In this document: positions 33,067 to 40,715 of the stretch, piece after piece
Position numbering within the stretch: position 1 is the stretch's first letter
How the letters are laid out: each line of letters begins with the position of its first letter
DNA from: Coprenecus sp949297365
GTDB taxonomy: Bacteria; Bacteroidota; Bacteroidia; Bacteroidales; UBA932
Direction of reading: 5' to 3'
DNA length: 64,000 nucleotides
NCBI GenBank assembly: GCA_963931055.1
Contig: OZ006987.1
Coordinates: 434,001-498,000, forward strand
The notes under the pieces: generated by a model
What the model saw: the letters and a program-made list of their open reading frames with translations, nothing else
Databases searched by the model: none
What the model was told of the DNA's origin: nothing
Position numbers and translations under genes: made by a program

Positions 33067-33845
33067 CTACATACAGACCCGGAACGGCGATGATACTGGC
33101 GGCAGGACTGGGCACCAGACTCCGACCGCTGACCGACACTATGCCCAAAGCCCTGGTGCCGTACAACGGAGTACCCATGATAGAAAGTCTCATCCTCCGG
33201 CTGAAGGCGGCCGGATTCTCCCGCCTGGTCATCAACGTGCATCATTTCGCCGACATGCTGGAGGACTTTGTCAGGTCAAGGGACTGCTTCGGCATGGACA
33301 TCGCTTTCTCCGACGAACGGGACCTGCTGCGCGACACCGGAGGCGGCATCCGGCACGCCTGGCTGTCAGGTCTGCTGGGAGACGGGCCCGTACTAATCCA
33401 CAACGTGGACATCATCACTTCCGGGATTGACCTCAACGCCTTCTACGCCCATGCAGCCGCCGACAGCCCCGCAGCCGCCACACTTCTGGTGAGTGACCGC
33501 ACCTCCTCCCGCTACCTGCTTGCCGGCTCAGACGGCCTGCTCCGGGGCTGGATATATCCCGCCAAAGGCATGTTCAAAGGCATCGGTCCGGATGCCTCCG
33601 TTCCGACCGGGCACCCTGCTCCCCTTGACCCGCACTCCATCCCGGAACTTACTCCGTCCGCATTCAGCGGGATACACATCATCACACCCGAAGCCATGAG
33701 ACTTATGAGCGACTGGCCCAAGAAGTTCTCAATCATAGACTTCTACCTCCATATCGCCGCCGGGCATCCTGTCCGCTGTACGGATGCCCCTGCCGGAGCC
33801 GTCATTACAGACATCGGCAAACTTTCCCGGCTCAGCTTACCTTAA
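33063..33845 (+). CDS. Sugar-1-phosphate nucleotidyltransferase, MurU-like
   Basis: 260 residues. Opens with AMILAAGLGTRLRPLTDTMPKAL, the nucleotide-binding signature of the NTP-transferase family; NVDIITSGIDL corresponds to the metal-binding strand. Its partner kinase suggests MurNAc-1-phosphate uridylyltransferase (MurU), which makes UDP-MurNAc from recycled sugar and bypasses MurA/MurB. Mannose-1-phosphate guanylyltransferase-like activity is the main alternative. Translation is coupled to the kinase by ATGA. The 3' end overlaps the convergent LolE-like gene by 14 bp. Confidence 0.8.
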   Translation: MTTYRPGTAMILAAGLGTRLRPLTDTMPKALVPYNGVPMIESLILRLKAAGFSRLVINVHHFADMLEDFVRSRDCFGMDIAFSDERDLLRDTGGGIRHAWLSGLLGDGPVLIHNVDIITSGIDLNAFYAHAAADSPAAATLLVSDRTSSRYLLAGSDGLLRGWIYPAKGMFKGIGPDASVPTGHPAPLDPHSIPELTPSAFSGIHIITPEAMRLMSDWPKKFSIIDFYLHIAAGHPVRCTDAPAGAVITDIGKLSRLSLP

Positions 33846-35079
33846 TAGTCCTGTCGGGAGACACCCTGGCTATGAACAGCGAGGGAATGATCATGATGAG
33901 CAGCATCAGCACGAAGGCCGCCGCATCCACCAGCAATATATGCAGGGGATTGAGATTCACCGGGATAAAATCGACAAAATAATTCACTGGATTGAGTCTG
34001 AACAGCTTGAGCCATTTCTGCACGGCCAGCAGCACCAGAGCCACCACATTGCCCCATACCATACCCCTGAGCACTATCGCGCCCCCTCTGTATATAAACA
34101 CCTTGCAGATACTGACCGTCCTCATGCCCAGGGCCTTGAGCAAGCCTATCATGGATATGCGCTCAAAGAGGATGATCAACAGACCCGATATCATATTGAA
34201 ACCGGCTACAGCCATCATCAGTACCATGACTACCAGCACATTGAGATCCAGCAACGCCAGCCAGTCGAAAAGGCCGGGATAGATCTCGCTGATCTGCCGC
34301 ACCACCACCGGTGCGTCCAGCGGCTGGTCTTTGGTCATGATTATCTCCCCTATCGCGTCGTACACCTCGGCCCTCCTGCGTGCGGCCGCCTTGCCTCCGT
34401 CCCCGCCCAGGGATATCTCCAGGCACGAGACATCGTGCTCATCCCAGCCGTTGAGCCGGCGTATCTGACGTATGTCCATCAAAGCCAGCCTCTCGTCCAG
34501 GTCCTCCAGCTGGATATCGTACAGACCGGAGATGACCAGCCTTCTCACCCTCACCTGCTCACCTATAAAATATACTGATATCCGGTCTCCGACCCCGTAG
34601 CCCAGCATCGTCGCCAGCCTCTTGGATATCAGTACCTGATCACTCATACGCCGCCCCGAAAAGTCCGGTAGAGAGCCTTCCGTCAGAAAGTCCGCGAAGA
34701 AATCCAGCGAATAAGTCGAGTCCACTCCCTTGAACATCACCCCGTGTACGTCGTTCTCCGCCTTTATCATACCGGGCTTATACGCCGCCTCACTTACAGC
34801 CTTGACACCTGGAATCCTCTCTATATCCGGAAGATAAGACAAATCTGCCTGCAGGGGATACACATCGTTCATATAGTCCATGCCGGGAACGGTCATCAGT
34901 ATCTCCCCGGTGAAGCCGGCGGCCCGCCTTCCTATCTCTTTCTTGAAACCGCCCGATATCGCTACAGCCGCCAGTATCACGGCTATACTTATGGCCACGG
35001 ACACACAGGCTATCCCGTTACTGGTCGAGCTCAGCCCGCTGCCCTTTATTTTTTTGGCGATAAATAAATTTAAATTCAT
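33832..35079 (-). CDS. ABC transporter permease of the LolC/LolE (FtsX-like) family
   Basis: 415 residues. One N-terminal membrane helix (VSIAIAVILAAVAISGGF), a large periplasmic domain (about residues 45-270, containing QVLISKRLATMLGYGVGD), then three membrane helices of the FtsX-like permease domain (LNVLVVMVLMMAVAGFNMIS and following). This layout fits LolC/LolE, which release lipoproteins from the inner membrane. The LolD ATPase is not adjacent. Its -7 box faces the promoter of tRNA-Gly. Confidence 0.86.
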   Translation of the reverse strand: MNLNLFIAKKIKGSGLSSTSNGIACVSVAISIAVILAAVAISGGFKKEIGRRAAGFTGEILMTVPGMDYMNDVYPLQADLSYLPDIERIPGVKAVSEAAYKPGMIKAENDVHGVMFKGVDSTYSLDFFADFLTEGSLPDFSGRRMSDQVLISKRLATMLGYGVGDRISVYFIGEQVRVRRLVISGLYDIQLEDLDERLALMDIRQIRRLNGWDEHDVSCLEISLGGDGGKAAARRRAEVYDAIGEIIMTKDQPLDAPVVVRQISEIYPGLFDWLALLDLNVLVVMVLMMAVAGFNMISGLLIILFERISMIGLLKALGMRTVSICKVFIYRGGAIVLRGMVWGNVVALVLLAVQKWLKLFRLNPVNYFVDFIPVNLNPLHILLVDAAAFVLMLLIMIIPSLFIARVSPDRTIKVS

Positions 35080-35086
35080 ATATTTG
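35079..35086 (+). promoter_or_regulatory. -7 box (TATATTTG) for tRNA-Gly
   Basis: Exact TAnnTTTG match, TTTG lies 22 bp upstream as a possible -33. The box begins on the first base of the divergent lolE-like start codon and is 33 nt before the tRNA. Confidence 0.5.
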
Positions 35087-35101
35087 CAGTCCCAAGTCCT
35101 G

Positions 35102-35109
35102 CAAAGGTA
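35102..35109 (-). promoter_or_regulatory. -7 box (TACCTTTG) for the LolE-like gene
   Basis: Exact TAnnTTTG match on the minus strand 22 nt before the ATG at 35079, located between the tRNA-Gly promoter and the tRNA, pointing at it. Confidence 0.5.
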
Positions 35110-35119
35110 AACATTTTTC

Positions 35120-35192
35120 GCGGAAATAGCTCAGTTGGTAGAGCGTCGGCTTCCCAAGCCGAAGGTCGCGGGTTCGAACCCCGTTTTCCGCT
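35120..35192 (+). tRNA. tRNA-Gly (anticodon CCC)
   Basis: 73 nt. Acceptor GCGGAAA pairs with TTTCCGC, D-arm AGCTCAGTTGGTAGAGC, anticodon stem TCGGC/GCCGA around TTCCCAA giving CCC, T-arm CGGGTTCGAACCCCG, discriminator T. CCA is not encoded. Confidence 0.95.
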
Positions 35193-35215
35193 CACACAAA
35201 AACATACAGAACCAC

Positions 35216-35248
35216 AGACCGCAGCACACCCGCCGGCGGTCTTTTTTT
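35216..35248 (+). terminator. Rho-independent terminator of tRNA-Gly
   Basis: Stem AGACCGC (35216-35222) / GCGGTCT (35236-35242) followed by seven T. It also lies just past the stop of the convergent propeller lipoprotein gene. Confidence 0.85.
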
Positions 35249-35269
35249 ACCACATTGCTTGCCAGGTCA

Positions 35270-36457
35270 TTATTTGAGGCGGGCGAGCATGAGGATGTCG
35301 TTGTCGGTGTCCCGAAGATCTGAGAGTATGGCCTCCACCTGGGCCGCAGCATCACCTGAAAGCAGTCCCTTATCCAAGGCATTCCGCCCTATCTCCAGAA
35401 AATCCACCGCAGGTACAGGCAGTATCAGCCATCCGTTACCGAAAGTCGCCCACTCGAACGTAATGCCGAGAAAGTCATTTTCAAATTCCAGCGCATACCT
35501 GACCGACTTCCCTGTCTTGAGATCCGTAAGGACACGCGCAACATATTCACCTATATAGATACCGGGCATATACTCCTTCTGCTCTATCAAAGCCGAGAGC
35601 ACTTTCCCGGGAAGAAGCTCGCTCTGCACACTTTGCCCGTCTTTCAAAGTGCGCGTATCCACCGTGAAGACGGAGCTAAGCTCATTTCCATCCAGTACAT
35701 AGAGCGTATCCGGCCAGCTGCCGCCGGAACTGAGAGCTACATCAAAGGCCCCGCCGACATTGAACGAGGATGAGATCAGAGTATTGGAAGGCTCACGCCT
35801 GCGCTCCCTCCCTGTCTCGGGTATTTCCCACAGGACATTGCCCTCCACATCCTGACACCACGCCAGGGCCGGACAGGGATCCTCCTCATACGGGACCGCG
35901 AAAACCGTAAGCGTTCCGTCTTCCGGACTCACCGAATAACTTGCGGAAGCTGTCCCGTATTCTGCCATCACCTCATGCGCCAGCGGCACATCTCCCAGAT
36001 ACTTTCCGGTCCGTATATCGTATGTCTTGATGTGATCCGGAGCGTCCATTATCCATACCTTTCCGCCCGGCTCATCCACAAACGTCTGAAACGAACACAG
36101 ATACTCACCAGGACCGCGGCCGATATGCCCCACGTTACATACAAACTTACCTGTATGCCGGTCAAACACCTTCACTTCAGCCGTGTTCACTATGGATGTC
36201 GCATCCTTGACTATGTAATTGTCGGATATCAGATAAGCTCCCACCATGGAGCCGAAAGCCGCAAGTGTGTCACTGTCCAGAGCCACAAACTCCGGCTCAT
36301 ATGCCAGCTGCGAGAATGCCAGCGTACCGCCATCAGCTACGTTGGAACAGTCCAGCGTAACACATCCGTTATCAGAGCCAATGCCGCCACATGAAGATAT
36401 GCACAGCATACCAGTCGCAATCGCTGACATAATAAGACTAATCCTACTTCTATTCAT
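35270..36457 (-). CDS. 6-bladed beta-propeller lipoprotein
   Basis: 395 residues with a lipoprotein signal ending CISSCGG (lipidated Cys about residue 23). The mature part has repeats typical of the Bacteroidota 6-bladed propeller family: VKVFDRHTGKFVCNVGHIGRGPGEY, a blade hinge rich in GxGPGEY, then VWIMDAPDHIKTYDIRTGKY. These lipoproteins are common in Bacteroidales, often many copies per genome, and of unknown function (NHL-like ligand binding is inferred). The start overlaps the end of the small upstream gene by 8 bp, so they are cotranscribed. Confidence 0.82.
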   Translation of the reverse strand: MNRSRISLIMSAIATGMLCISSCGGIGSDNGCVTLDCSNVADGGTLAFSQLAYEPEFVALDSDTLAAFGSMVGAYLISDNYIVKDATSIVNTAEVKVFDRHTGKFVCNVGHIGRGPGEYLCSFQTFVDEPGGKVWIMDAPDHIKTYDIRTGKYLGDVPLAHEVMAEYGTASASYSVSPEDGTLTVFAVPYEEDPCPALAWCQDVEGNVLWEIPETGRERRREPSNTLISSSFNVGGAFDVALSSGGSWPDTLYVLDGNELSSVFTVDTRTLKDGQSVQSELLPGKVLSALIEQKEYMPGIYIGEYVARVLTDLKTGKSVRYALEFENDFLGITFEWATFGNGWLILPVPAVDFLEIGRNALDKGLLSGDAAAQVEAILSDLRDTDNDILMLARLK

Positions 36458-36614
36458 TGCTGTTGTCGTGTTTGTTCATTACCGTCTGCTCCTCCGCGAG
36501 CTTTCTCCGATAAGCATCCAGGCGTTTCTTCCATGCACGCTGACGGGCCTTCTGCTCGGCCTCTTTCCGCGCCACATACTCGTCGTATCGCTTCTCCAGA
36601 TAATTGTCCGCCAT
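36450..36614 (-). CDS. Small charged helical protein (54 aa)
   Basis: 54 residues from the ATG at 36614, which gives MADNYLEKRYDEYVARKEAE followed by an Arg/Lys/Glu-rich single helix. Small proteins that begin MADNYLE are, as far as I recall, found across Bacteroidales without an assigned function. High charge and lack of a signal suggest a cytoplasmic, possibly nucleic-acid or ribosome-associated coiled coil; this is inference. It overlaps the propeller lipoprotein start by 8 bp. Confidence 0.6.
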   Translation of the reverse strand: MADNYLEKRYDEYVARKEAEQKARQRAWKKRLDAYRRKLAEEQTVMNKHDNSNE

Positions 36615-36726
36615 GATTAATAATTTTTCGGTAAAATTAACAATTTTCGAGCCGGCGACACACCTGTCCAGAAATATCACCACCCATAAAGCACCTTACG
36701 ATTCGCCAAATCGCTGATAACCTGAT

Positions 36727-36780
36727 GCATACCTTTAATGCAGTTGCGGTATGCCCTGAAAAAACAGACCATACCGCAAC
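36727..36780. other. Pair of mutually exclusive hairpins (attenuator-like)
   Basis: The segment GGTATG at 36748-36753 can pair upstream with CATACC (GCATACC 36727-36733 with GGTATGC 36748-36754) or downstream in a perfect 11-bp stem (36743-36753 with 36770-36780, inner CTG/CAG closing an A-rich loop). It lies between yeiH and the 54-aa gene, both on the minus strand. There is no T run on either side. Confidence 0.6.
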
Positions 36781-36867
36781 CAATATCCGCAATAATCACT
36801 GATTGACAGAAAGTTAAGCACCACGCCCGTGCTTTATGGCTAGAGAATGCCGATAGTCAATAGGACA

Positions 36868-37824
36868 TCAAAGCAGGGTGATGACGGCCAGAGAAGAGAC
36901 GGAGATGACAGCCCAGAGGGAGATGCCGAGCAGGAACGGCCTGACACCCACTTCCTTGACACTCTGCAACGAAAGGCCGCACCCTATCAGGAAAAGTGTC
37001 GCACCCAGAGCGTGTTTGGCGCAGCCGGCAATCCCTGCGGAAATCTTCTCCGGTATGCCTAAGTAAGTATTGGCCAGCATGGCGGCTATGAACAGAAAGA
37101 TAAACCAGGGAACGGATATCTTCTTGCCTTTTTTCTTGAAAATAAATGTGGTGGCAATGGCCATGGGGATAATCCAGAGGGCACGGGTCAGCTTGACGGT
37201 CGTGGCTACTTTCAGGGCCTCCTCGCCGTAGGCCGCACCGGCACCTACCACCGAACTGGTATCGTGAATCGCTATCGCCGCCCATGTGCCGAACTGTTCC
37301 TGCGACAGGCCCACGAGATGACCGATTGCCGGGAATATCAGCAGGGCCACGGCGTTCAGCACGAAGACCGTCACCATGGACAGAGTCGTCTCATTGTCAT
37401 CAGCGTCTATTATGGGTGCCACCGCCGCTATAGCACTTCCGCCGCATATAGCCGTGCCGGAGGAAATCAGGTAGGAATTGTTCCGCGAGAGCCTGAATAC
37501 ACGGCCCAGCAGAGTACCGATAACCATCACGCCCACTACCGAGACTATCGTAAAGAGCATTCCGTCCTTGCCCGACTCCACGGCTGAATACAGATTCATA
37601 CCGAAACCGAGGCCCACAACAGAGGCCTGCAGCAGGTACTTCGATACCTTTTTAGTAAACACAGGGAAGGGTGAGCCGAGAGTCACGGCCAAAGCGATAC
37701 CGGCCAGCAGAGCTACTGCCGTAGGCAGAAAGAACGATGCGATGAAAAGGGCCGCGAAAAGTATCCTGGCCATCCACTGACGCACTGTCACAGTGCTTGA
37801 TAAGGTTGTTGCTGTTGTTTTCAT
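36868..37824 (-). CDS. YeiH/YadS-type putative sulfate/sulfite exporter family membrane protein
   Basis: 318 residues, about ten hydrophobic segments with short loops, matching the UPF0324/Cons_hypoth698 family (YeiH). Conserved stretches include LLQASVVGLGFGMNL, SSGTAICGGSAIAAVAPII and WAAIAIHDTSSVVGAGAAYG. Family members are annotated as putative sulfate exporters; the substrate is not proven. In E. coli yeiH is next to the LysR gene yeiE, and here a LysR gene is likewise immediately upstream. A LysR-type dyad (37879-37895) lies about 55-70 bp before the start, and a -7 box ends 4 nt before the ATG. Confidence 0.87.
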   Translation of the reverse strand: MKTTATTLSSTVTVRQWMARILFAALFIASFFLPTAVALLAGIALAVTLGSPFPVFTKKVSKYLLQASVVGLGFGMNLYSAVESGKDGMLFTIVSVVGVMVIGTLLGRVFRLSRNNSYLISSGTAICGGSAIAAVAPIIDADDNETTLSMVTVFVLNAVALLIFPAIGHLVGLSQEQFGTWAAIAIHDTSSVVGAGAAYGEEALKVATTVKLTRALWIIPMAIATTFIFKKKGKKISVPWFIFLFIAAMLANTYLGIPEKISAGIAGCAKHALGATLFLIGCGLSLQSVKEVGVRPFLLGISLWAVISVSSLAVITLL

Positions 37825-37828
37825 GCCG

Positions 37829-37836
37829 CAAAACTA
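37829..37836 (-). promoter_or_regulatory. -7 box (TAGTTTTG) for yeiH
   Basis: Exact TAnnTTTG match; 4 nt from the ATG at 37824, implying a leaderless transcript. Confidence 0.55.
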
Positions 37837-37870
37837 CAACACCGGCCGCAACCCGTCACAACACACTTCC

Positions 37871-37895
37871 TTATACGCTATAACCTCCCGTTATA
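37871..37895. promoter_or_regulatory. LysR-type operator (T-N11-A dyads) upstream of yeiH
   Basis: TATAAC-CTCCC-GTTATA (37879-37895) is a perfect 6-bp dyad containing T-N11-A; it overlaps a second T-N11-A dyad TTATA-CGC-TATAA (37871-37883). The centre is about 62 bp before the predicted yeiH start site, where LysR proteins usually bind. The adjacent LysR gene (38186-39082) is the obvious candidate regulator. Confidence 0.65.
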
Positions 37896-37899
37896 CCCT

Positions 37900-38185
37900 C
37901 TGTCCGCACGTTCCCCTACCCCACCTCTGAAGAAGCCATACAACCTCAAAATACGCAAAATTGCCACTATGCATTTTCGTTATATTATAACTATTTAACT
38001 ATTAGCTTATTTCTTTTCCTCAAAAATGCAAGAAGACCATAAATTGCTGAAAAACCAGCCTTTTTCGAAGCTTCTTACATTTTTGCTATTCTTCATAATA
38101 CTGGTACATAAGCATATATTATCCAACTAAAATGTATAGTGATATTTGGAGACGATGAATGAAGCATGGGTTATCTAGAAGAGGA
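37900..38185. other. AT-rich spacer between lysR and yeiH with a 15-bp inverted repeat
   Basis: No gene seen. CAAAAATG-C-AAGAAG (38021-38035) is complementary, with one mismatch, to CTTCTT-A-CATTTTTG (38071-38085); the enclosed DNA has the small hairpin GCTG-AAAAAC-CAGC (38046-38059). It may be the 3' end of the lysR transcript, although no clean T run follows. Confidence 0.55.
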
Positions 38186-39082
38186 CTATCGGGAAGAGGT
38201 CTGGCGGAGGAGGAAGTGGTGGAAGCGGGCGTTGAGACCGGAAAACTCGCCGGGGCGGACGACGGTGGCAAACTCGCGGGGCATATCTATGCCGTCTATG
38301 TCCACGATACGCAGGGAGCCGTCTGCAAGCTCTCGGTGCAGGGCAATGACCGAGACAATGGCCATGGTGTCGCTGTTGCGGACATAGGACTTGATGGCCT
38401 CGGTGCTGCTGAGTTCAATGACCACATTGAGATCATCTACTCGGAGACCGTGCTGGCCGAGCGCATTTTCGACAATCTCCCTGGTGCCGGAGCCTTTCTC
38501 ACGCAGGACAAGCGGGATAGTGCGAAGCTCGTCCACAGTGACCGAGTCCACGGACGCATACCTGCCATGAGTTCCTGACACCAGCACAAGCTCGTCAGCC
38601 ATTAGATGTTCGTAATGCAGCAGCGGACGGCGCGAGGCATTCTCCACGAAACCAATATCGACAGTCCCGTCACGCAGCCACTGTTCCACATTCTCACTGT
38701 TACCCGACAGCATGGAGACCTCGACTCCACCGGAAATCTCCATAAACGAGGCAAGCACCGGCGGCAGCAAGTACATGGCTATGGTCGTGCTGGCTCCTAT
38801 CGAGAGCTTGCCACGCCCGGTCTGGGCCAGCAGGTCCATATCGTATTCCAGCCTCTGATAGTCAGACAGCAGACGCTCGGCATGAGACAGCAGGAGCTCT
38901 CCGGCCTTGGTCAGGGACACACCCGAAGCACCACGCACAAAAAGCGGCACTCCGAAACGCCCCTCCAACTCGCCGATATGACGGCTCACGGCAGGCTGTG
39001 TGATACTGAGAGCAGCGGCGCATTTGGAAAAACTCAGAGTCCTGGCCGCAGTGACAAACACCCTTAGACGGAATTCATCCAT
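38186..39082 (-). CDS. LysR-family transcriptional regulator (YeiE/CysB-like)
   Basis: 298 residues. N-terminal winged HTH: LRVFVTAARTLSFSKCAAALSITQPAVSRHIGELEGRFGV is the standard LysR signature, followed by the effector-binding domain starting around residue 88 (GKLSIGASTTIAMYLLP). Its C-terminal domain has GSGTREIVENAL, a loop common to regulators binding oxyanions or sulfur compounds. The gene is 6 bp downstream of the iron-sulfur protein gene and 361 bp before yeiH, with a T-N11-A operator in between. This matches the yeiE-yeiH pair of enterobacteria; YeiE was reported to respond to sulfite in Cronobacter (recalled, not checked). Confidence 0.92.
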   Translation of the reverse strand: MDEFRLRVFVTAARTLSFSKCAAALSITQPAVSRHIGELEGRFGVPLFVRGASGVSLTKAGELLLSHAERLLSDYQRLEYDMDLLAQTGRGKLSIGASTTIAMYLLPPVLASFMEISGGVEVSMLSGNSENVEQWLRDGTVDIGFVENASRRPLLHYEHLMADELVLVSGTHGRYASVDSVTVDELRTIPLVLREKGSGTREIVENALGQHGLRVDDLNVVIELSSTEAIKSYVRNSDTMAIVSVIALHRELADGSLRIVDIDGIDMPREFATVVRPGEFSGLNARFHHFLLRQTSSR

Positions 39083-39088
39083 ACCCAG

Positions 39089-40630
39089 TTACATTGTACG
39101 GTGAACCTCGTTGCCCTCTACATAGATGGCCGTAAACGGACGGGCCGGGCAAAGATTCTCGCAGGCCCCGCAGCCGATACACCTCTCTGTATTGATGGCG
39201 GGCACCATCAGTTCCTTACCGTCATTACCTTCCTCCCGGCCGCCACGGTGACGGCGGTGTCCCTTCAGCGGTACCATCTGTATCGCACCGGCCGGACAAT
39301 GACGGGCACAGTTGCCGCACGACTGACCGTCCCTGACGGGGATACAGTTGTGCTTGACCCATACGGCATGGCCTATATGGGTTGCGGACTTCTCCGCCAC
39401 ATCGATGGGCCTGATAGCCCCTGCCGGGCAGACCTCGGAGCACTTGGTGCACTCCGGACGGCAGTATCCTCTCTCGTAGGACATCTCCGGCTGCATCAGG
39501 CGCATCAGGTCAGTGGCGGGACGCAGCACTCCGTTGGGGCAGACCGACACGCAGAGCTGACAGCCGGTGCAATGCTGCGCAAAATGTCTCAGGCTCACGG
39601 CTCCCGGAGGAACTATCGGAGTCTGTCGGTCGGGTATTACCTTGTCCTCGATGACAGCCAGACCGCCGTCCACCTTCTTCTCCTGAGCCTTGACGGTAAC
39701 GGCCGCAGCGGTCATCAGCGAAGCCGTCAGGAATCCGCGGCGGGAAACGTCCACCGCCTCTGCCTTATCTGCCTTGGGAGCAGCCTCAGCAGAGTGAGCC
39801 TCAGACACCGCCTTCTTGGGATGCGCGTATGATATAGCGTCCTTAGGACAGTTGCCGATGCAGTCCATGCAGGCCACGCAACGGCTGTAGTCTATCTTGT
39901 GATGCGCGATGTCTATGCACGAGGCCTTGCAGTTGCGCTCGCATTTGCGGCAGCTGACGCACTTCTCGGTATCTATCACCGGCCTGAGCCATGAGAAACG
40001 GGACAGGAAGCCGAGCACCGTGCCCACGGGACATATCGTATTGCAATAAGTACGGCCGTTCCTCCATGCCAGGACAAAAAGCAGAACGAATGTCACTACG
40101 GCTATAATGAAAGTAGGAAGGCTCCTGAGCCACACATCGGTCTCATAGAAAGCATAGCTGTCTGCACGCTCGGCCAGAAGGGCCAGCAGGTTGTTGATCC
40201 ATCCGTACACCGGAGCGAAAAGGCTGGAGGCGATGCGTCCATAGGAGCTGTAAGGCGCGAGCAGGGCAACGAAAGATCCGATGCCAGCCACCATAGCCAC
40301 GATGAACAGCACCAGCACGCCATATCTGAGCCATGACTTGGCCGGAGAATACGAATAGCGGTTCTTCTTCTGTCTCTTGCCCATCCAGGCCATGATGTCC
40401 TGCATGACGCCCAGCGGACAGATGACCGAGCAGTACACTCTCCCGAATATCAGGGTCAGCAGCACCAGTGCGATGATTACTCCCGCATTGAGGGCCATCA
40501 CCGCCGGCAGGAACTGCACCTTTGCCATCCATCCGAGCCACGCATGAAGCGTCCCGGTGAAATCCAGAAACAGGAGGGTGATACCGATGAAGAATATAAG
40601 TGCAAGTACGATACGGATCTTTCTAAGCAT
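39089..40630 (-). CDS. Fused NapH-NapG-like polyferredoxin membrane protein
   Basis: 513 residues. N-terminal half is NapH-like: about five membrane helices with CSVICPLG and CNTICPVG motifs, then CVSCRKCERNC and CVACMDCIGNCP clusters. About residue 290 there is a twin-arginine-like segment SRRGFLTASLMTAAAVT, followed by a NapG-like part with CTGCQLCVSVCP, CTKCSEVCP, CGNCARHCP and CIGCGACENLCP. At least six [4Fe-4S] sites are visible. NapGH passes electrons from quinol to a periplasmic reductase; here both halves are one chain, with the second arginine signal internal. The terminal acceptor is not in the window. It is the first gene of the lysR-containing unit. Confidence 0.82.
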   Translation of the reverse strand: MLRKIRIVLALIFFIGITLLFLDFTGTLHAWLGWMAKVQFLPAVMALNAGVIIALVLLTLIFGRVYCSVICPLGVMQDIMAWMGKRQKKNRYSYSPAKSWLRYGVLVLFIVAMVAGIGSFVALLAPYSSYGRIASSLFAPVYGWINNLLALLAERADSYAFYETDVWLRSLPTFIIAVVTFVLLFVLAWRNGRTYCNTICPVGTVLGFLSRFSWLRPVIDTEKCVSCRKCERNCKASCIDIAHHKIDYSRCVACMDCIGNCPKDAISYAHPKKAVSEAHSAEAAPKADKAEAVDVSRRGFLTASLMTAAAVTVKAQEKKVDGGLAVIEDKVIPDRQTPIVPPGAVSLRHFAQHCTGCQLCVSVCPNGVLRPATDLMRLMQPEMSYERGYCRPECTKCSEVCPAGAIRPIDVAEKSATHIGHAVWVKHNCIPVRDGQSCGNCARHCPAGAIQMVPLKGHRRHRGGREEGNDGKELMVPAINTERCIGCGACENLCPARPFTAIYVEGNEVHRTM

Positions 40631-40715
40631 ACTCGTGAATTTTGTGCAAAAATACTGTAAATTTCTTTTTTAGGAAAAAGTTCCTATCTTGCGGGGTATT
40701 TTCACAAGAGATAAT

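Noticed and set aside
38159..38578. 139-codon plus-strand frame opposite the LysR gene
   Set aside because: Shadow of the LysR effector domain.
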